Below, piece after piece: positions 48,468 to 56,125 of a stretch of DNA of 64,000 nt. Made by a program: the position numbers and the translations under genes. How positions within the stretch are numbered: position 1 is the first letter of the stretch; every line of letters begins with the position of its first letter. The notes under the pieces were generated by a model. The model had not been told where the DNA came from and did not search any database. It saw only the letters and a list, made by a program, of their open reading frames with translations. Origin of the DNA: Corynebacterium mycetoides. Its GTDB lineage: Bacteria; Actinomycetota; Actinomycetes; Mycobacteriales; Mycobacteriaceae. The stretch spans positions 744,001 to 808,000 of the forward strand of contig NZ_LT629700.1 of NCBI RefSeq assembly GCF_900103625.1, written 5' to 3'.

Positions 48468-48496
48468 ACCGCCCCGCGCGCGAGGCGCGGGGCGGT
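48468..48496 (-). terminator. Intrinsic terminator after rpsO
   Basis: ACCGCCCCGCGC (48468-48479) and GCGCGGGGCGGT (48485-48496) form a perfect 12-bp GC-rich stem with a 5-nt loop; on the minus strand it is followed by TTTTCGCG. It lies 18 nt after the rpsO stop and partly separates rpsO from pnp. Confidence 0.85.
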
Positions 48497-48514
48497 AAGC
48501 GTACGGAGCGCGGA

Positions 48515-48784
48515 TTAGCGGCGCAGGCCGAGGCGCGAGATGAGCTCGCGGTAGCGCTCGACGTTGTTCTCACGCAGGTACTTCAGCAGGCCACGGCGGC
48601 GGCCGACCAGCAGGAGCAGGCCGCGGCGGGAGTGGTGGTCGTGCTTGTGGAACTTCAGGTGCTCCGTCAGGGTGTTGATGCGCTCGGTCAGCAGAGCGAC
48701 CTGGGCCTCGGGCGAGCCGGTGTCGGTCTCGTGCAGACCGTAGTTCTTGAGGATTTCAGACTTCTTCTCAGTGGTCAGCGCCAT
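48515..48784 (-). CDS. rpsO: 30S ribosomal protein S15
   Basis: S15 binds 16S rRNA early in 30S assembly. The 89-aa product matches the family along its length ([45 protein letters not shown]). ATG 48784 is chosen because AAAAGGAG lies 8 nt upstream; the open extension to 48853 is leader. The leader holds a 6-bp hairpin (GACTGC 48832-48837 with GCAGTC 48846-48851), which might take part in S15 autoregulation. Confidence 0.97.
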   Translation of the reverse strand: MALTTEKKSEILKNYGLHETDTGSPEAQVALLTERINTLTEHLKFHKHDHHSRRGLLLLVGRRRGLLKYLRENNVERYRELISRLGLRR

Positions 48785-48915
48785 GAGGGTTCTCCTTTTA
48801 GTTATTTCAGTCCGCGAGAAAGAAAAGGGGCGACTGCCGCGAACCGCAGTCAAAGCCGAGCGTTGAGTCTAGCGGAGGCGGGCCCCTACCCCAAATCCCG
48901 GCCCGCGCGCTCCCC

Positions 48916-49878
48916 TTAGCGCGCGGGCGTGGAGGCGGCCAGCGCGGTCAACCGGGCCATGAACTCCTCTACGAAGCGCCCGGTGTCCACGGCGACGGCA
49001 ACGTGCGCTGTCTTGACCGGGTCGCTCAGCCGGGTCTCATCACCGATCGTGCGGCCGCGGGTTTCACCCTCGACGTCGGTCTTTAAGTTGATGTCCAGCA
49101 GGGTGACCAAGGACGGGTCGACGGCCACACCGACCGCCAGCGGGTCGTGCAGCCCGCAGCCGCCGAGGTGCGGCGCGGTGGTTTCGTAGGCCTTGATGTA
49201 ATAGTCGGTGGCGTCCGCCAGGAAGTCGCCGCCGCGGGTGCCCAGCTCGCGCCACCGCGCCGTCTCGTTGTAGGTGAGCAGGGTCTGCAGGGTCACGTCG
49301 AGGCCGATCATGGTGACATCGCGGCCGCGGCGGAACACCAGGTCGGTCGCCTCCGGGTCCTGGCTCACGTTCGCCTCCGCCCACGGGGAGACGTTGCCCG
49401 GCACGGTCAGCGCCCCGCCCATCATGACGATGTGGGCGCGCTCGGCGAAGCTTTCATCCGCCTCCATCGCCGCCGCGATCGTCGTCGACGGGCCGGTGGG
49501 AACGATCACCAGATCGTCGCCGTAGGCCGCCACCGATTGGGTGAGGAAGTCCACCGCAGAGGTGTCCTGCACGCTTGCGGCGGGCTCGGGCAGCACGACC
49601 CCGCCGATGCCGTTGTCGCCGTGGATGAACGCGGAGACCTCCAGCACCTCGAAGGAGTCCCGGGTGCGGGCGTGGTCGGGGCCGGCGAACACCGGGACGT
49701 CGTCACGCCCGAACAGCTCGAGGATGGCCAGTGCGTTGCGCACGCCCGTGTCCACCAGCACGTTGCCGTAGGTTCCCGTCACGCCGATGAGCTCGAGCTC
49801 GGGGGAGCCCAGGGCGTAGGCCAAAGCGAGGGCGTCGTCGATGCCGGTGTCGAGGTCGAGGATTACTTTCTTAGCCAT
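48916..49878 (-). CDS. Nucleoside hydrolase (inosine-uridine preferring family)
   Basis: The enzyme hydrolyses ribonucleosides to base and ribose. The 320-aa product has the Ca2+-binding DxDxxxDD motif in LDLDTGIDDA (Asp8, Asp10, Asp14, Asp15), VTGTYGN with the ribose Asn, and the C-terminal HDPLAVGVAV with the catalytic-region His/Asp. ATG 49878 overlaps the ribF stop by 8 nt, so it is translated after ribF. Base preference cannot be assigned. Confidence 0.9.
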   Translation of the reverse strand: MAKKVILDLDTGIDDALALAYALGSPELELIGVTGTYGNVLVDTGVRNALAILELFGRDDVPVFAGPDHARTRDSFEVLEVSAFIHGDNGIGGVVLPEPAASVQDTSAVDFLTQSVAAYGDDLVIVPTGPSTTIAAAMEADESFAERAHIVMMGGALTVPGNVSPWAEANVSQDPEATDLVFRRGRDVTMIGLDVTLQTLLTYNETARWRELGTRGGDFLADATDYYIKAYETTAPHLGGCGLHDPLAVGVAVDPSLVTLLDINLKTDVEGETRGRTIGDETRLSDPVKTAHVAVAVDTGRFVEEFMARLTALAASTPAR

Positions 49879-50848
49879 GCTGCGGCTGCCTTTCCAAAAT
49901 GTTGCGGGTTGTCTCCACGTCGCGGGCCATGTTGGCCAGCAGGTCATCGACGGAGTTGAACTTCACCATGTCGCGGACCTTGGCCACGAACTCCACGCGC
50001 GCCAGCCTGCCGTACAGGTCGGCGTCGCGGCCCAGGATGAAGGACTCGACGCTCCGGCGGGCGTCACCAAAGGTGGGGTTCGTCCCCACCGAGATCGCCG
50101 CCGGGTAGCGCACGCCCGGCTCCATGTCCCCGTCGATGGGTCCGTCGTCGACGATGGTGAGCCAGCCGGCGTAAACGCCGTCGGCGGGGAGGGCCGAGAC
50201 GGTGTCCAGGTACTGGTTCGCCGTGGGGTAGCCCAGCTCCCGGCCGCCGCGGCCGGCGCCGCGCTCAACAAGCGCCGTGACGGAGAACGCGCGGCCCAAG
50301 AAGTCCGCGGCCGCGCCGATGTCGCCGCGGTCGAGTTCGCTTCTCACGGCTGTCGAGCAGACCCGCACGCCGGCGTCGTTAAGCAGGGGCACGACGACCA
50401 CCTCGAACCCGTAACGCTGCCCCAGCTCGCGCATGGTCTCGGCGGTGCCGGCGGCGTCCTTGCCGAAGGTGAAGTTCTCCCCCACGACAACCGCTCGCGC
50501 CCCGAGGCGCCCGGCGAGCACGTCGCGCACGTAGGCCTCGGGGCTCTGGCCGGCGAGCTCCTCGCGGAAATCGATCACCAGCAGGTAGTCCACGCCCAGC
50601 TCGGCGATGAAGCGGGCGCGCTCCTCAAAGGGGAACAAGGCCTTCGGAGCGCGGTCGGGGGCGAAGACGGCGACGGGGTGCGGCTCGAACGTCATCACCA
50701 CGCACGGCACCCCGAGTTCACGGGCGCGGTGCACTGCCTCGCCGATGAGCAGCTGGTGCCCGCGGTGCACTCCGTCGAACACCCCGATGGTGACAACCGA
50801 CGCGCCGAGGGTGTCCGGCACCTGCTTCAGGCCGCGCAAAATATCCAC
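49871..50848 (-). CDS. ribF: Bifunctional riboflavin kinase/FAD synthetase
   Basis: RibF makes FMN and FAD from riboflavin. The 325-aa product has the nucleotidyltransferase motif TIGVFDGVHRGHQ (20-32), FEPHPVAVF, and a C-terminal flavokinase domain with GRELGYPTANQYLD and SVGTNPTF. The frame is open far upstream into truB antisense; GTG 50848 is chosen because it gives the usual N-terminus VDILRGL and lies 7 nt after TAGTCT. It is divergent from truB across 30 bp and overlaps the nucleoside hydrolase start. Confidence 0.95.
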   Translation of the reverse strand: MDILRGLKQVPDTLGASVVTIGVFDGVHRGHQLLIGEAVHRARELGVPCVVMTFEPHPVAVFAPDRAPKALFPFEERARFIAELGVDYLLVIDFREELAGQSPEAYVRDVLAGRLGARAVVVGENFTFGKDAAGTAETMRELGQRYGFEVVVVPLLNDAGVRVCSTAVRSELDRGDIGAAADFLGRAFSVTALVERGAGRGGRELGYPTANQYLDTVSALPADGVYAGWLTIVDDGPIDGDMEPGVRYPAAISVGTNPTFGDARRSVESFILGRDADLYGRLARVEFVAKVRDMVKFNSVDDLLANMARDVETTRNILERQPQHG

Positions 50849-50855
50849 GGTAGAT

Positions 50856-50870
50856 AGACTACGGCATACT
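50856..50870. promoter_or_regulatory. Back-to-back -10 hexamers of ribF and truB
   Basis: TAGTCT (minus strand, 50861-50856) lies 7 nt before the ribF GTG, and CATACT (plus, 50865-50870) lies 8 nt before the truB ATG, with 3 bp between the hexamers. The whole intergenic gap is 30 bp, so both mRNAs should be leaderless and each -35 must lie in or near the opposite gene. Confidence 0.6.
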
Positions 50871-50878
50871 GTTTCACT

Positions 50879-51781
50879 ATGAGTTTCGCCCCTGACCCGC
50901 TCGCAACCTCGGGAATTGTTGTCGTGGACAAGCCCGCGGGCATGACAAGCCACGACGTCGTGGCCCGCCTGCGCCGCTCCTTCGGCACCCGCAAAGTCGG
51001 CCACGCGGGCACGCTCGACCCGATGGCCACGGGCGTGCTCGTCGCCGGCATTGAGCGCGGCACCAAACTCCTGGCCCACCTCGTGGCCGAGGACAAGGTC
51101 TACTCCACCACCATCCGCCTGGGCCAGACCACGACCACGGATGACGCCGAGGGCGAGATCCTGGCCACCGCCGATGCCTCGCGCATAAGCGACGCCGACA
51201 TCCGCGCGGGCATCGCCGGACTCACCGGCGAGATCATGCAGGTCCCCTCCAGCGTCTCCGCCATCAAGGTCGGCGGGCGCCGCGCCCACGAACTGGTGCG
51301 CGCGGGCGAGGCGGTGGACCTCCCCGCCCGCCCGGTCACCGTGTTCTCCTTCGAGGTCGCGCAGGTGCGCAGGGAGGCGGGATTCGTCGACGTCGACGCG
51401 CGCGTGCACTGCAGCAAGGGCACCTACATCCGCTCGCTCGCGCGCGACCTCGGCGAGGCGTTGCAGGTGGGCGGGCACCTCACCGCGCTGCGTCGCGAAG
51501 CAGTCGGAGCCTTCACGCTTGCCGACGCCACCCCGCTCGCCGCCCTGGAAACCTCCCCCGCGCTCTCCCTGACGCTTGACGACGCGCTCACCCGGGCCTG
51601 GCCGGTCCTTCCCGTCACCGCCGAGGAGTACGACGCGCTGGCAATGGGCAAATGGCTCGCCCCCCGCGGACTGAAAGGCGTGCACGCCGCCGTCGGCCCC
51701 GACGGGCGCGCCGTCGCTCTGGTCAAGGAGCAGGGCAAACGCCTGGCCACAGTGTTCGTGGCGCGACCCTCGACGCTCTAG
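50879..51781 (+). CDS. truB: tRNA pseudouridine(55) synthase
   Basis: TruB isomerises U55 in the T-loop of tRNAs. The 300-aa product has the family sequence VVDKPAGMTSHDVVARLRR, the catalytic Asp in KVGHAGTLDPMATGVL, and RIHCSKGTYIRSL-like VHCSKGTYIRSLARDLGE; the C-terminal PUA-like part is short. ATG 50879 has no ribosome binding site and follows CATACT by 8 nt. The gene converges on pptT. Confidence 0.96.
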   Translation: MSFAPDPLATSGIVVVDKPAGMTSHDVVARLRRSFGTRKVGHAGTLDPMATGVLVAGIERGTKLLAHLVAEDKVYSTTIRLGQTTTTDDAEGEILATADASRISDADIRAGIAGLTGEIMQVPSSVSAIKVGGRRAHELVRAGEAVDLPARPVTVFSFEVAQVRREAGFVDVDARVHCSKGTYIRSLARDLGEALQVGGHLTALRREAVGAFTLADATPLAALETSPALSLTLDDALTRAWPVLPVTAEEYDALAMGKWLAPRGLKGVHAAVGPDGRAVALVKEQGKRLATVFVARPSTL

Positions 51782-51794
51782 CGCCGTCGAGACG

Positions 51795-52451
51795 TTAGAC
51801 CTCCACCCACGCGGAGGCGACGACGTAGCCGCCGCGCACTACCCAGCGGCCCTCGAAAAACTGCACCGGGGTGGGCCGCGCGAGGATGTAGGACACAAAC
51901 GTCCCGTCTGGGCGCAGGTCGATCTCCGCCTCCTCGAAGCCCAGCCAGCGCCGCGTCATGGGGAACCAGCACTTGTACGTGGCCTCCTTGGCGCAGAACA
52001 GCAGCCTGCCGGCCCAGTTGTGGCCCTCGGCCTTCATCATGTCGAAGCGGTGGCGCTCGGCCGCGCGCGCGATCTGGTCGATCACGCCCTCGGGCAGCGG
52101 CTCAGCGGGCTCGGCGTCCACGCCCATCGAGAGCACGTGCGTCTTCGGCGCCGCCACCGCCGCGCGCAGCCCGTCCGTGTGCGTCAGCGAGCCGGTGTAG
52201 CCCTCCGGCCACAGCGGCATCCCGCTATCGCCCTTCAAAATCGCTTCCCCCGGCGGCACGCCCAGCTCCCTCAACGCCTGGTGGGCGCACCACCGCGCGT
52301 CCCCGAACTCGCCTTTGCGCTTATCGACGGCCTGGCTGACGAGCCCCTGCTCCTCCGGGTGCAACTCCAGGTAATTGGTCAAATCCGTGGCCTCGCTGGT
52401 GCGCAGGTAGACAAACCGCGCCGCCTCCGGGAAAAGTGCCGGGTACTGCAT
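51795..52451 (-). CDS. pptT: 4'-phosphopantetheinyl transferase
   Basis: PptT activates carrier domains of fatty-acid and polyketide synthases, including those needed for mycolic acids. The 218-aa product has the Sfp/EntD-type motifs GVDAEPAEPLPEGV (Mg2+-binding Asp/Glu) and RLLFCAKEATYKCWFP (FxAKEaxYK), with GSLTHTDGLRAAV in front. ATG 52451 overlaps the upstream phosphoesterase stop (TGATG). The neighbour arrangement phosphoesterase-pptT is the same as Rv2795c-Rv2794c. Confidence 0.93.
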   Translation of the reverse strand: MQYPALFPEAARFVYLRTSEATDLTNYLELHPEEQGLVSQAVDKRKGEFGDARWCAHQALRELGVPPGEAILKGDSGMPLWPEGYTGSLTHTDGLRAAVAAPKTHVLSMGVDAEPAEPLPEGVIDQIARAAERHRFDMMKAEGHNWAGRLLFCAKEATYKCWFPMTRRWLGFEEAEIDLRPDGTFVSYILARPTPVQFFEGRWVVRGGYVVASAWVEV

Positions 52452-53275
52452 CAGTGTGTCACCTCCATCACCGGGTACGGCCACTGCACCGGCGCCGCGC
52501 TGGGCGGGCGGGACTGCCACTCGCGCGGGTAGCCGAGGGACACTTCAATGTGCTCGACGCCGTCGACCGTTGTCACCCCAGGCATGTGCAGGTGACCGTA
52601 AATTACTGCTCTCGCATGGTAGCGTTTCGCCCACGACCGGGTGTGTCGGGTCCCGCACCACAGCCCCACCTCGGACCAGCGCAGCCGGGTGACCGGCTCC
52701 TGGACCAGCGGCCAGTGGTTGATCAGGATCGTCGGGCCGTCAATACGCGAGAGCCTGCGGGTGGTGTACGCGAGGCGGTCCCAGCACCACGCGCGGATGT
52801 CCACGAAGGGGGCGATGGCGAACTCGTCCGTCATCATGATGTTCTTCTCGCGGGCGGCCGCCACCGCCTCCTCCACCGTGAGGTTGGGGCCGCGGAACGA
52901 GTAGTCGTACAACGTGAACAGCGGGGCGATGGTGACCCCGCCGAAGACGGGGTAGGTGTCCTCCGGGGTGATGACCCCGATCTGCCGCATGGCTTTGACC
53001 AGCGTGTCATACTTCTCGCGCCCCCGGTACCGGTCCGAGGAACGAGAGAACAGCTCGTGGTTGCCCGGCACCCACAGCACGGTGTCGAAGCGGGCGGCCA
53101 GTGTCTCCATCACGTCCACGACGAGTTCCAGCTTCTCGGCCACGTCGCCGGCGACAATGAGCCAGTCGGACGGGTCCGCCGGCTGGATCTCGTCGAGCCG
53201 GGCACCGTTGGCTTTCACGGCGGCGTGCAGGTCCGAGACCGCCCACAGCGTCGTGGTCGAGGTGGTTGTTGCCAT
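52451..53275 (-). CDS. Metallophosphoesterase (PptH-like)
   Basis: The 274-aa protein has a full calcineurin-like metal site: VSDLHAAVK, IVAGDVAE, VPGNHEL, INHWPL and YGHLHMPG. In mycobacteria the enzyme at this position (Rv2795c, PptH) removes phosphopantetheine from carrier proteins, opposing PptT; I infer the same role from the shared position and one-base translational coupling with pptT. ATG 53275 (MATTTSTT) is preceded by GTGGAG; an ATG 18 nt upstream is also possible. Confidence 0.88.
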   Translation of the reverse strand: MATTTSTTTLWAVSDLHAAVKANGARLDEIQPADPSDWLIVAGDVAEKLELVVDVMETLAARFDTVLWVPGNHELFSRSSDRYRGREKYDTLVKAMRQIGVITPEDTYPVFGGVTIAPLFTLYDYSFRGPNLTVEEAVAAAREKNIMMTDEFAIAPFVDIRAWCWDRLAYTTRRLSRIDGPTILINHWPLVQEPVTRLRWSEVGLWCGTRHTRSWAKRYHARAVIYGHLHMPGVTTVDGVEHIEVSLGYPREWQSRPPSAAPVQWPYPVMEVTH

Positions 53276-53289
53276 GTCTCCACGTTCTA

Positions 53290-54609
53290 TCACACGCCAT
53301 CACCCACAACCGCCCACTTCATCGAACGGAATCGAACAAACACCCCGGCCAGCCGGATGACAACGGAGGCCGCCAGGCCGCCCCACACCCCGGGAAGGCC
53401 CCACCCGAACGCCATCGACGCGAGCGTAACCGGGAAGAACACGCCGAGCACGGACGCGATGGTCAGAGTGCGCAGGTAAGCCACGTCCCCGGCCCCGAGG
53501 AGCGCGCCGTCCAGCGCGAACACCACCCCGCCCAGAACGATCATGGCCACCAGCAGCCACCACGGGGTGCCCAGTTGCGCCACCACGCGGGCGTCGTCAG
53601 TGAAAAGCGACCAGATGGCCGGCCCCGCCAGCGCGAAGACCGTCGCCAGCGCGACCGCGAACATCAGGCAGTAGCGCGTGGCTAGCTCGCCCACCCGGCG
53701 GGCCTGCGCCACCTCTCCCCTGCCCAGCTCCGCACCCGTCAAGGTCTGCGCGGCGATGGCGAGCGAGTCGAGCACGAGGGTGAGGAAGTTCCACAGCTGC
53801 AGGAGGATTTGATGCGCGGCGAGCGCGGCGACGCCGAACCGGCCGGCAACAGCCGCAGCCGCGAGCATGGACACCTGGAACGACATCGACCGGAGAATCA
53901 GGTCGCGGCCGAGGACCAGCTGGCTGCGGATCACCCCGGGTTCCGGCGCCCAGGACCCGCCCCGCCGCCCGTGCTCGCGCACGAGGGTGAGCAGGAAGAG
54001 CAGGGCGGTAATCCCGATGCCCAGCACGTTCGCCCAGGCGGATCCCACAAGCCCGAAGCGCGACACGCTCCAGGGCAGCACGGCCGCGCCGGGAACGAGC
54101 CCGCACAGGGTGAGCAGAAACGGCAAGCGCGTGTTCTGTACGCCTCGCATCCAGCCGTTGCCCGCCATGATGACCAGCGTCAGCGGGATCGCCGCGGCGG
54201 CGACGCGCATCCAGCGGGCGGACTCCGCCGCGACCGCGGCGTCGTTGGTGAGAAACAGCGCTATCGGCTCCGCGAACAGCGACACCAGCGCGGCCAGTAC
54301 CGCACCCACGAGGACCGCGACCCACGTGGCCTGCACTCCCTCCGCCACCGCGTCGGCCCGCCTGCCGGCGCCGAACAGACGCGACGCGCGCGCCGTCGTG
54401 CCGTAGGAGAGGAAGGTTAGCTGCACCGTCACGGTGGACTGCACCGCGGTGCCGGCCGCGAGCGCCGCAAGCTCAGCGGTGCCGAGGCGACCCACCACCG
54501 CGGTATCCAGCAGTAGGTACAGCGGGTTGGCGGCGAGCACGCCCAGCGCCGGCAGCGCCAGGGCGAGGACGCGGCGCGGGGTCACCTCCGCGCGGGGTTC
54601 CGCGGTCAT
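53290..54609 (-). CDS. MATE-family efflux transporter (DinF type)
   Basis: The 439-aa product is a multidrug and toxin extrusion transporter with 12 predicted helices in two MatE repeats. Family sequence includes LALPALGVLAANPLYLLLDTAVVGRLG at the start of repeat one and the corresponding VLGRDLILRSMSFQVSMLAAAAVAGRFG in repeat two. It occupies the dinF (Rv2836c) position. ATG 54609 overlaps the nrnA stop as ATGA. Substrate is unknown; no SOS box is seen upstream because it is internal to an operon. Confidence 0.9.
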   Translation of the reverse strand: MTAEPRAEVTPRRVLALALPALGVLAANPLYLLLDTAVVGRLGTAELAALAAGTAVQSTVTVQLTFLSYGTTARASRLFGAGRRADAVAEGVQATWVAVLVGAVLAALVSLFAEPIALFLTNDAAVAAESARWMRVAAAAIPLTLVIMAGNGWMRGVQNTRLPFLLTLCGLVPGAAVLPWSVSRFGLVGSAWANVLGIGITALLFLLTLVREHGRRGGSWAPEPGVIRSQLVLGRDLILRSMSFQVSMLAAAAVAGRFGVAALAAHQILLQLWNFLTLVLDSLAIAAQTLTGAELGRGEVAQARRVGELATRYCLMFAVALATVFALAGPAIWSLFTDDARVVAQLGTPWWLLVAMIVLGGVVFALDGALLGAGDVAYLRTLTIASVLGVFFPVTLASMAFGWGLPGVWGGLAASVVIRLAGVFVRFRSMKWAVVGDGV

Positions 54610-55574
54610 CTCAGAGCGCGGAGCACATCCGCAACGACATCGTCCCGCGACCCGCTCGCGGAGTAGCCGGCGGCGGGGATGTGTCCACCGCCGCCGAGGC
54701 GCGTGGCGATACGGGAGACGTCGACAGTGGACGAGCGAAGCGAGACGTTCCAATAGGCCCGGCCGTACTGCTTGAGCACCATGCCGATGTCCGCGCCCTG
54801 CACGCTGCGCGAATAGTCTATGATGTACTCCACAGCCCTCTGGCTCATCGCCGCCATGCGGGCAGCATCCACCGTGAACACGGCCACGGTGAGCCCGCCG
54901 GCCTCGAACAGCTCGAGCTCGGCGAGCACGCTCCCCGCCTCGCGCAGATCGGACGGCGTCATCGCGTCCATGAGATCCATCGCGATCTGCCGCGTGTCCA
55001 GGCCGTAGCCCATGAGCTCGGCCGCCAGCGCGTGCATCCGCGGGCTGCCCCAGCGGAAGCTCCCCGTGTCCGTCACCAGACCCGCATACAGGCAGTACGC
55101 CAGGTCCGCGTCGAGTTCGACGCCGAGGTAGGTAAACAGCTCGCGGACAATCACCGTCGTCGACTCCGACCCCACCACGAGGTTGGTGCCGCCGAAGAGC
55201 GGGTTGGAGGCGTGGTGGTCGATCACCACCACCCGTCCGCGATCGGACTCGACCACCGGCCGGAACGCGCCCGTGCGGTCCGCCGAGGCGCAGTCGACGG
55301 TGACCACGAGGGCCCCCTCGGGCGCGTTATGGGTGTAGACGATCTCGTCCACAAACGGCACCGTGTCCAGGTTCTCCGGGTGCGGAAAATCCTGGCCGAT
55401 GTAGGCCGTGGCGCTGATGCCCAGCTGCCGGAGCCCCGCCGTCAGCGCACACGCGGAACCGACGGCGTCGGCGTCGGGCTTGATGTGGGTGACGACGGCG
55501 ACCGAAGGGGCGTCGACAAGCAGGCGGGCGACCTCGCGGAAATCCTCCTCGCGCCCGGGGAACAGAAGCTGCAT
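54606..55574 (-). CDS. nrnA: DHH/DHHA1 phosphoesterase (NrnA-type oligoribonuclease and pAp phosphatase)
   Basis: NrnA degrades nano-RNAs and 3'-phosphoadenosine 5'-phosphate. The 322-aa product has THIKPDADAVGSACAL (metal Asp), VTVDCAS, the DHH motif in VVVIDHHASNPLFG, VTDTGSFRW and the C-terminal DHHA1 GGGGHIPAAGYS. ATG 55574 (MQLLFPGREEDF) lies 4 nt after the rbfA stop; the open frame upstream overlaps rbfA and is Arg-rich artefact. It matches Rv2837c in position. Confidence 0.93.
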   Translation of the reverse strand: MQLLFPGREEDFREVARLLVDAPSVAVVTHIKPDADAVGSACALTAGLRQLGISATAYIGQDFPHPENLDTVPFVDEIVYTHNAPEGALVVTVDCASADRTGAFRPVVESDRGRVVVIDHHASNPLFGGTNLVVGSESTTVIVRELFTYLGVELDADLAYCLYAGLVTDTGSFRWGSPRMHALAAELMGYGLDTRQIAMDLMDAMTPSDLREAGSVLAELELFEAGGLTVAVFTVDAARMAAMSQRAVEYIIDYSRSVQGADIGMVLKQYGRAYWNVSLRSSTVDVSRIATRLGGGGHIPAAGYSASGSRDDVVADVLRALR

Positions 55575-55578
55575 CGCC

Positions 55579-56013
55579 CTACTCTTCGACCGTCTTATAC
55601 GGGTTGCCCTCGCCGGCGGGGGCTGCGCCCTCGCGCAGGCGGGCGAGCTCCGCGTCGCGTGCGCGGGCTCGGCTGAGCAGCTCCTCCATGCGTGCCGACG
55701 CCTCCGGCACCGTGTCCAGCTCGAAGGCGATCGTCGGGGTGAACCGCACGTTGAGCTGGTCACCCACGATCTTGCGGATCTGGCCGCGCGCGCGGTGCAG
55801 CGCTTCAGCGGCCTGATCGTAGTCGGGCTCGTCGCTGATGTTGCGGCCGCGCACCGTGTAGTACACGGTCGCGTCATGCAGATCGCCGGTGACGCGGGCG
55901 TCGGTGACCGTGACCAGCTCCAGGCGAGGATCCTTCACCTCCCGCTCAATGGCGGACGCGACAATCGTCTGAATCTGCTTCGCCAGCCGCTGCGCACGTG
56001 AGTTGTCTGCCAT
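55579..56013 (-). CDS. rbfA: 30S ribosome-binding factor A
   Basis: RbfA assists maturation of the 16S rRNA 5' end and 30S subunit assembly. The 144-aa product has the KH-type fold pattern [47 protein letters not shown] and [18 protein letters not shown], with a short Gly/Pro tail. It follows infB after 112 nt containing a hairpin terminator and leads the chain rbfA-nrnA-MATE-phosphoesterase-pptT. Confidence 0.95.
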   Translation of the reverse strand: MADNSRAQRLAKQIQTIVASAIEREVKDPRLELVTVTDARVTGDLHDATVYYTVRGRNISDEPDYDQAAEALHRARGQIRKIVGDQLNVRFTPTIAFELDTVPEASARMEELLSRARARDAELARLREGAAPAGEGNPYKTVEE

Positions 56014-56077
56014 GTCGTCTCCGTCTCCTTCTAGCCGGGCACCTGTGGTACCCGCTCATTCTAACCATGTGGGAAAA

Positions 56078-56102
56078 CCCCACCTCCGCGAGGGAGATGG
56101 GG
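56078..56102 (-). terminator. Terminator-like hairpin between infB and rbfA
   Basis: CCCCATCTCC (56102-56093, minus strand) pairs with GGAGGTGGGG (56087-56078) through a 5-nt loop with one G-U-type mismatch, followed by TTTTCCC. It should reduce or end readthrough from infB, implying rbfA has its own promoter or partial readthrough. Confidence 0.75.
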
Positions 56103-56125
56103 CCTTAAGAACCGCTGGCCCTTAG

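Noticed and set aside
49871..51685. 604-residue ribF fusion
   Set aside because: The upstream part is antisense to truB; the true N-terminus VDILRGL begins at GTG 50848.
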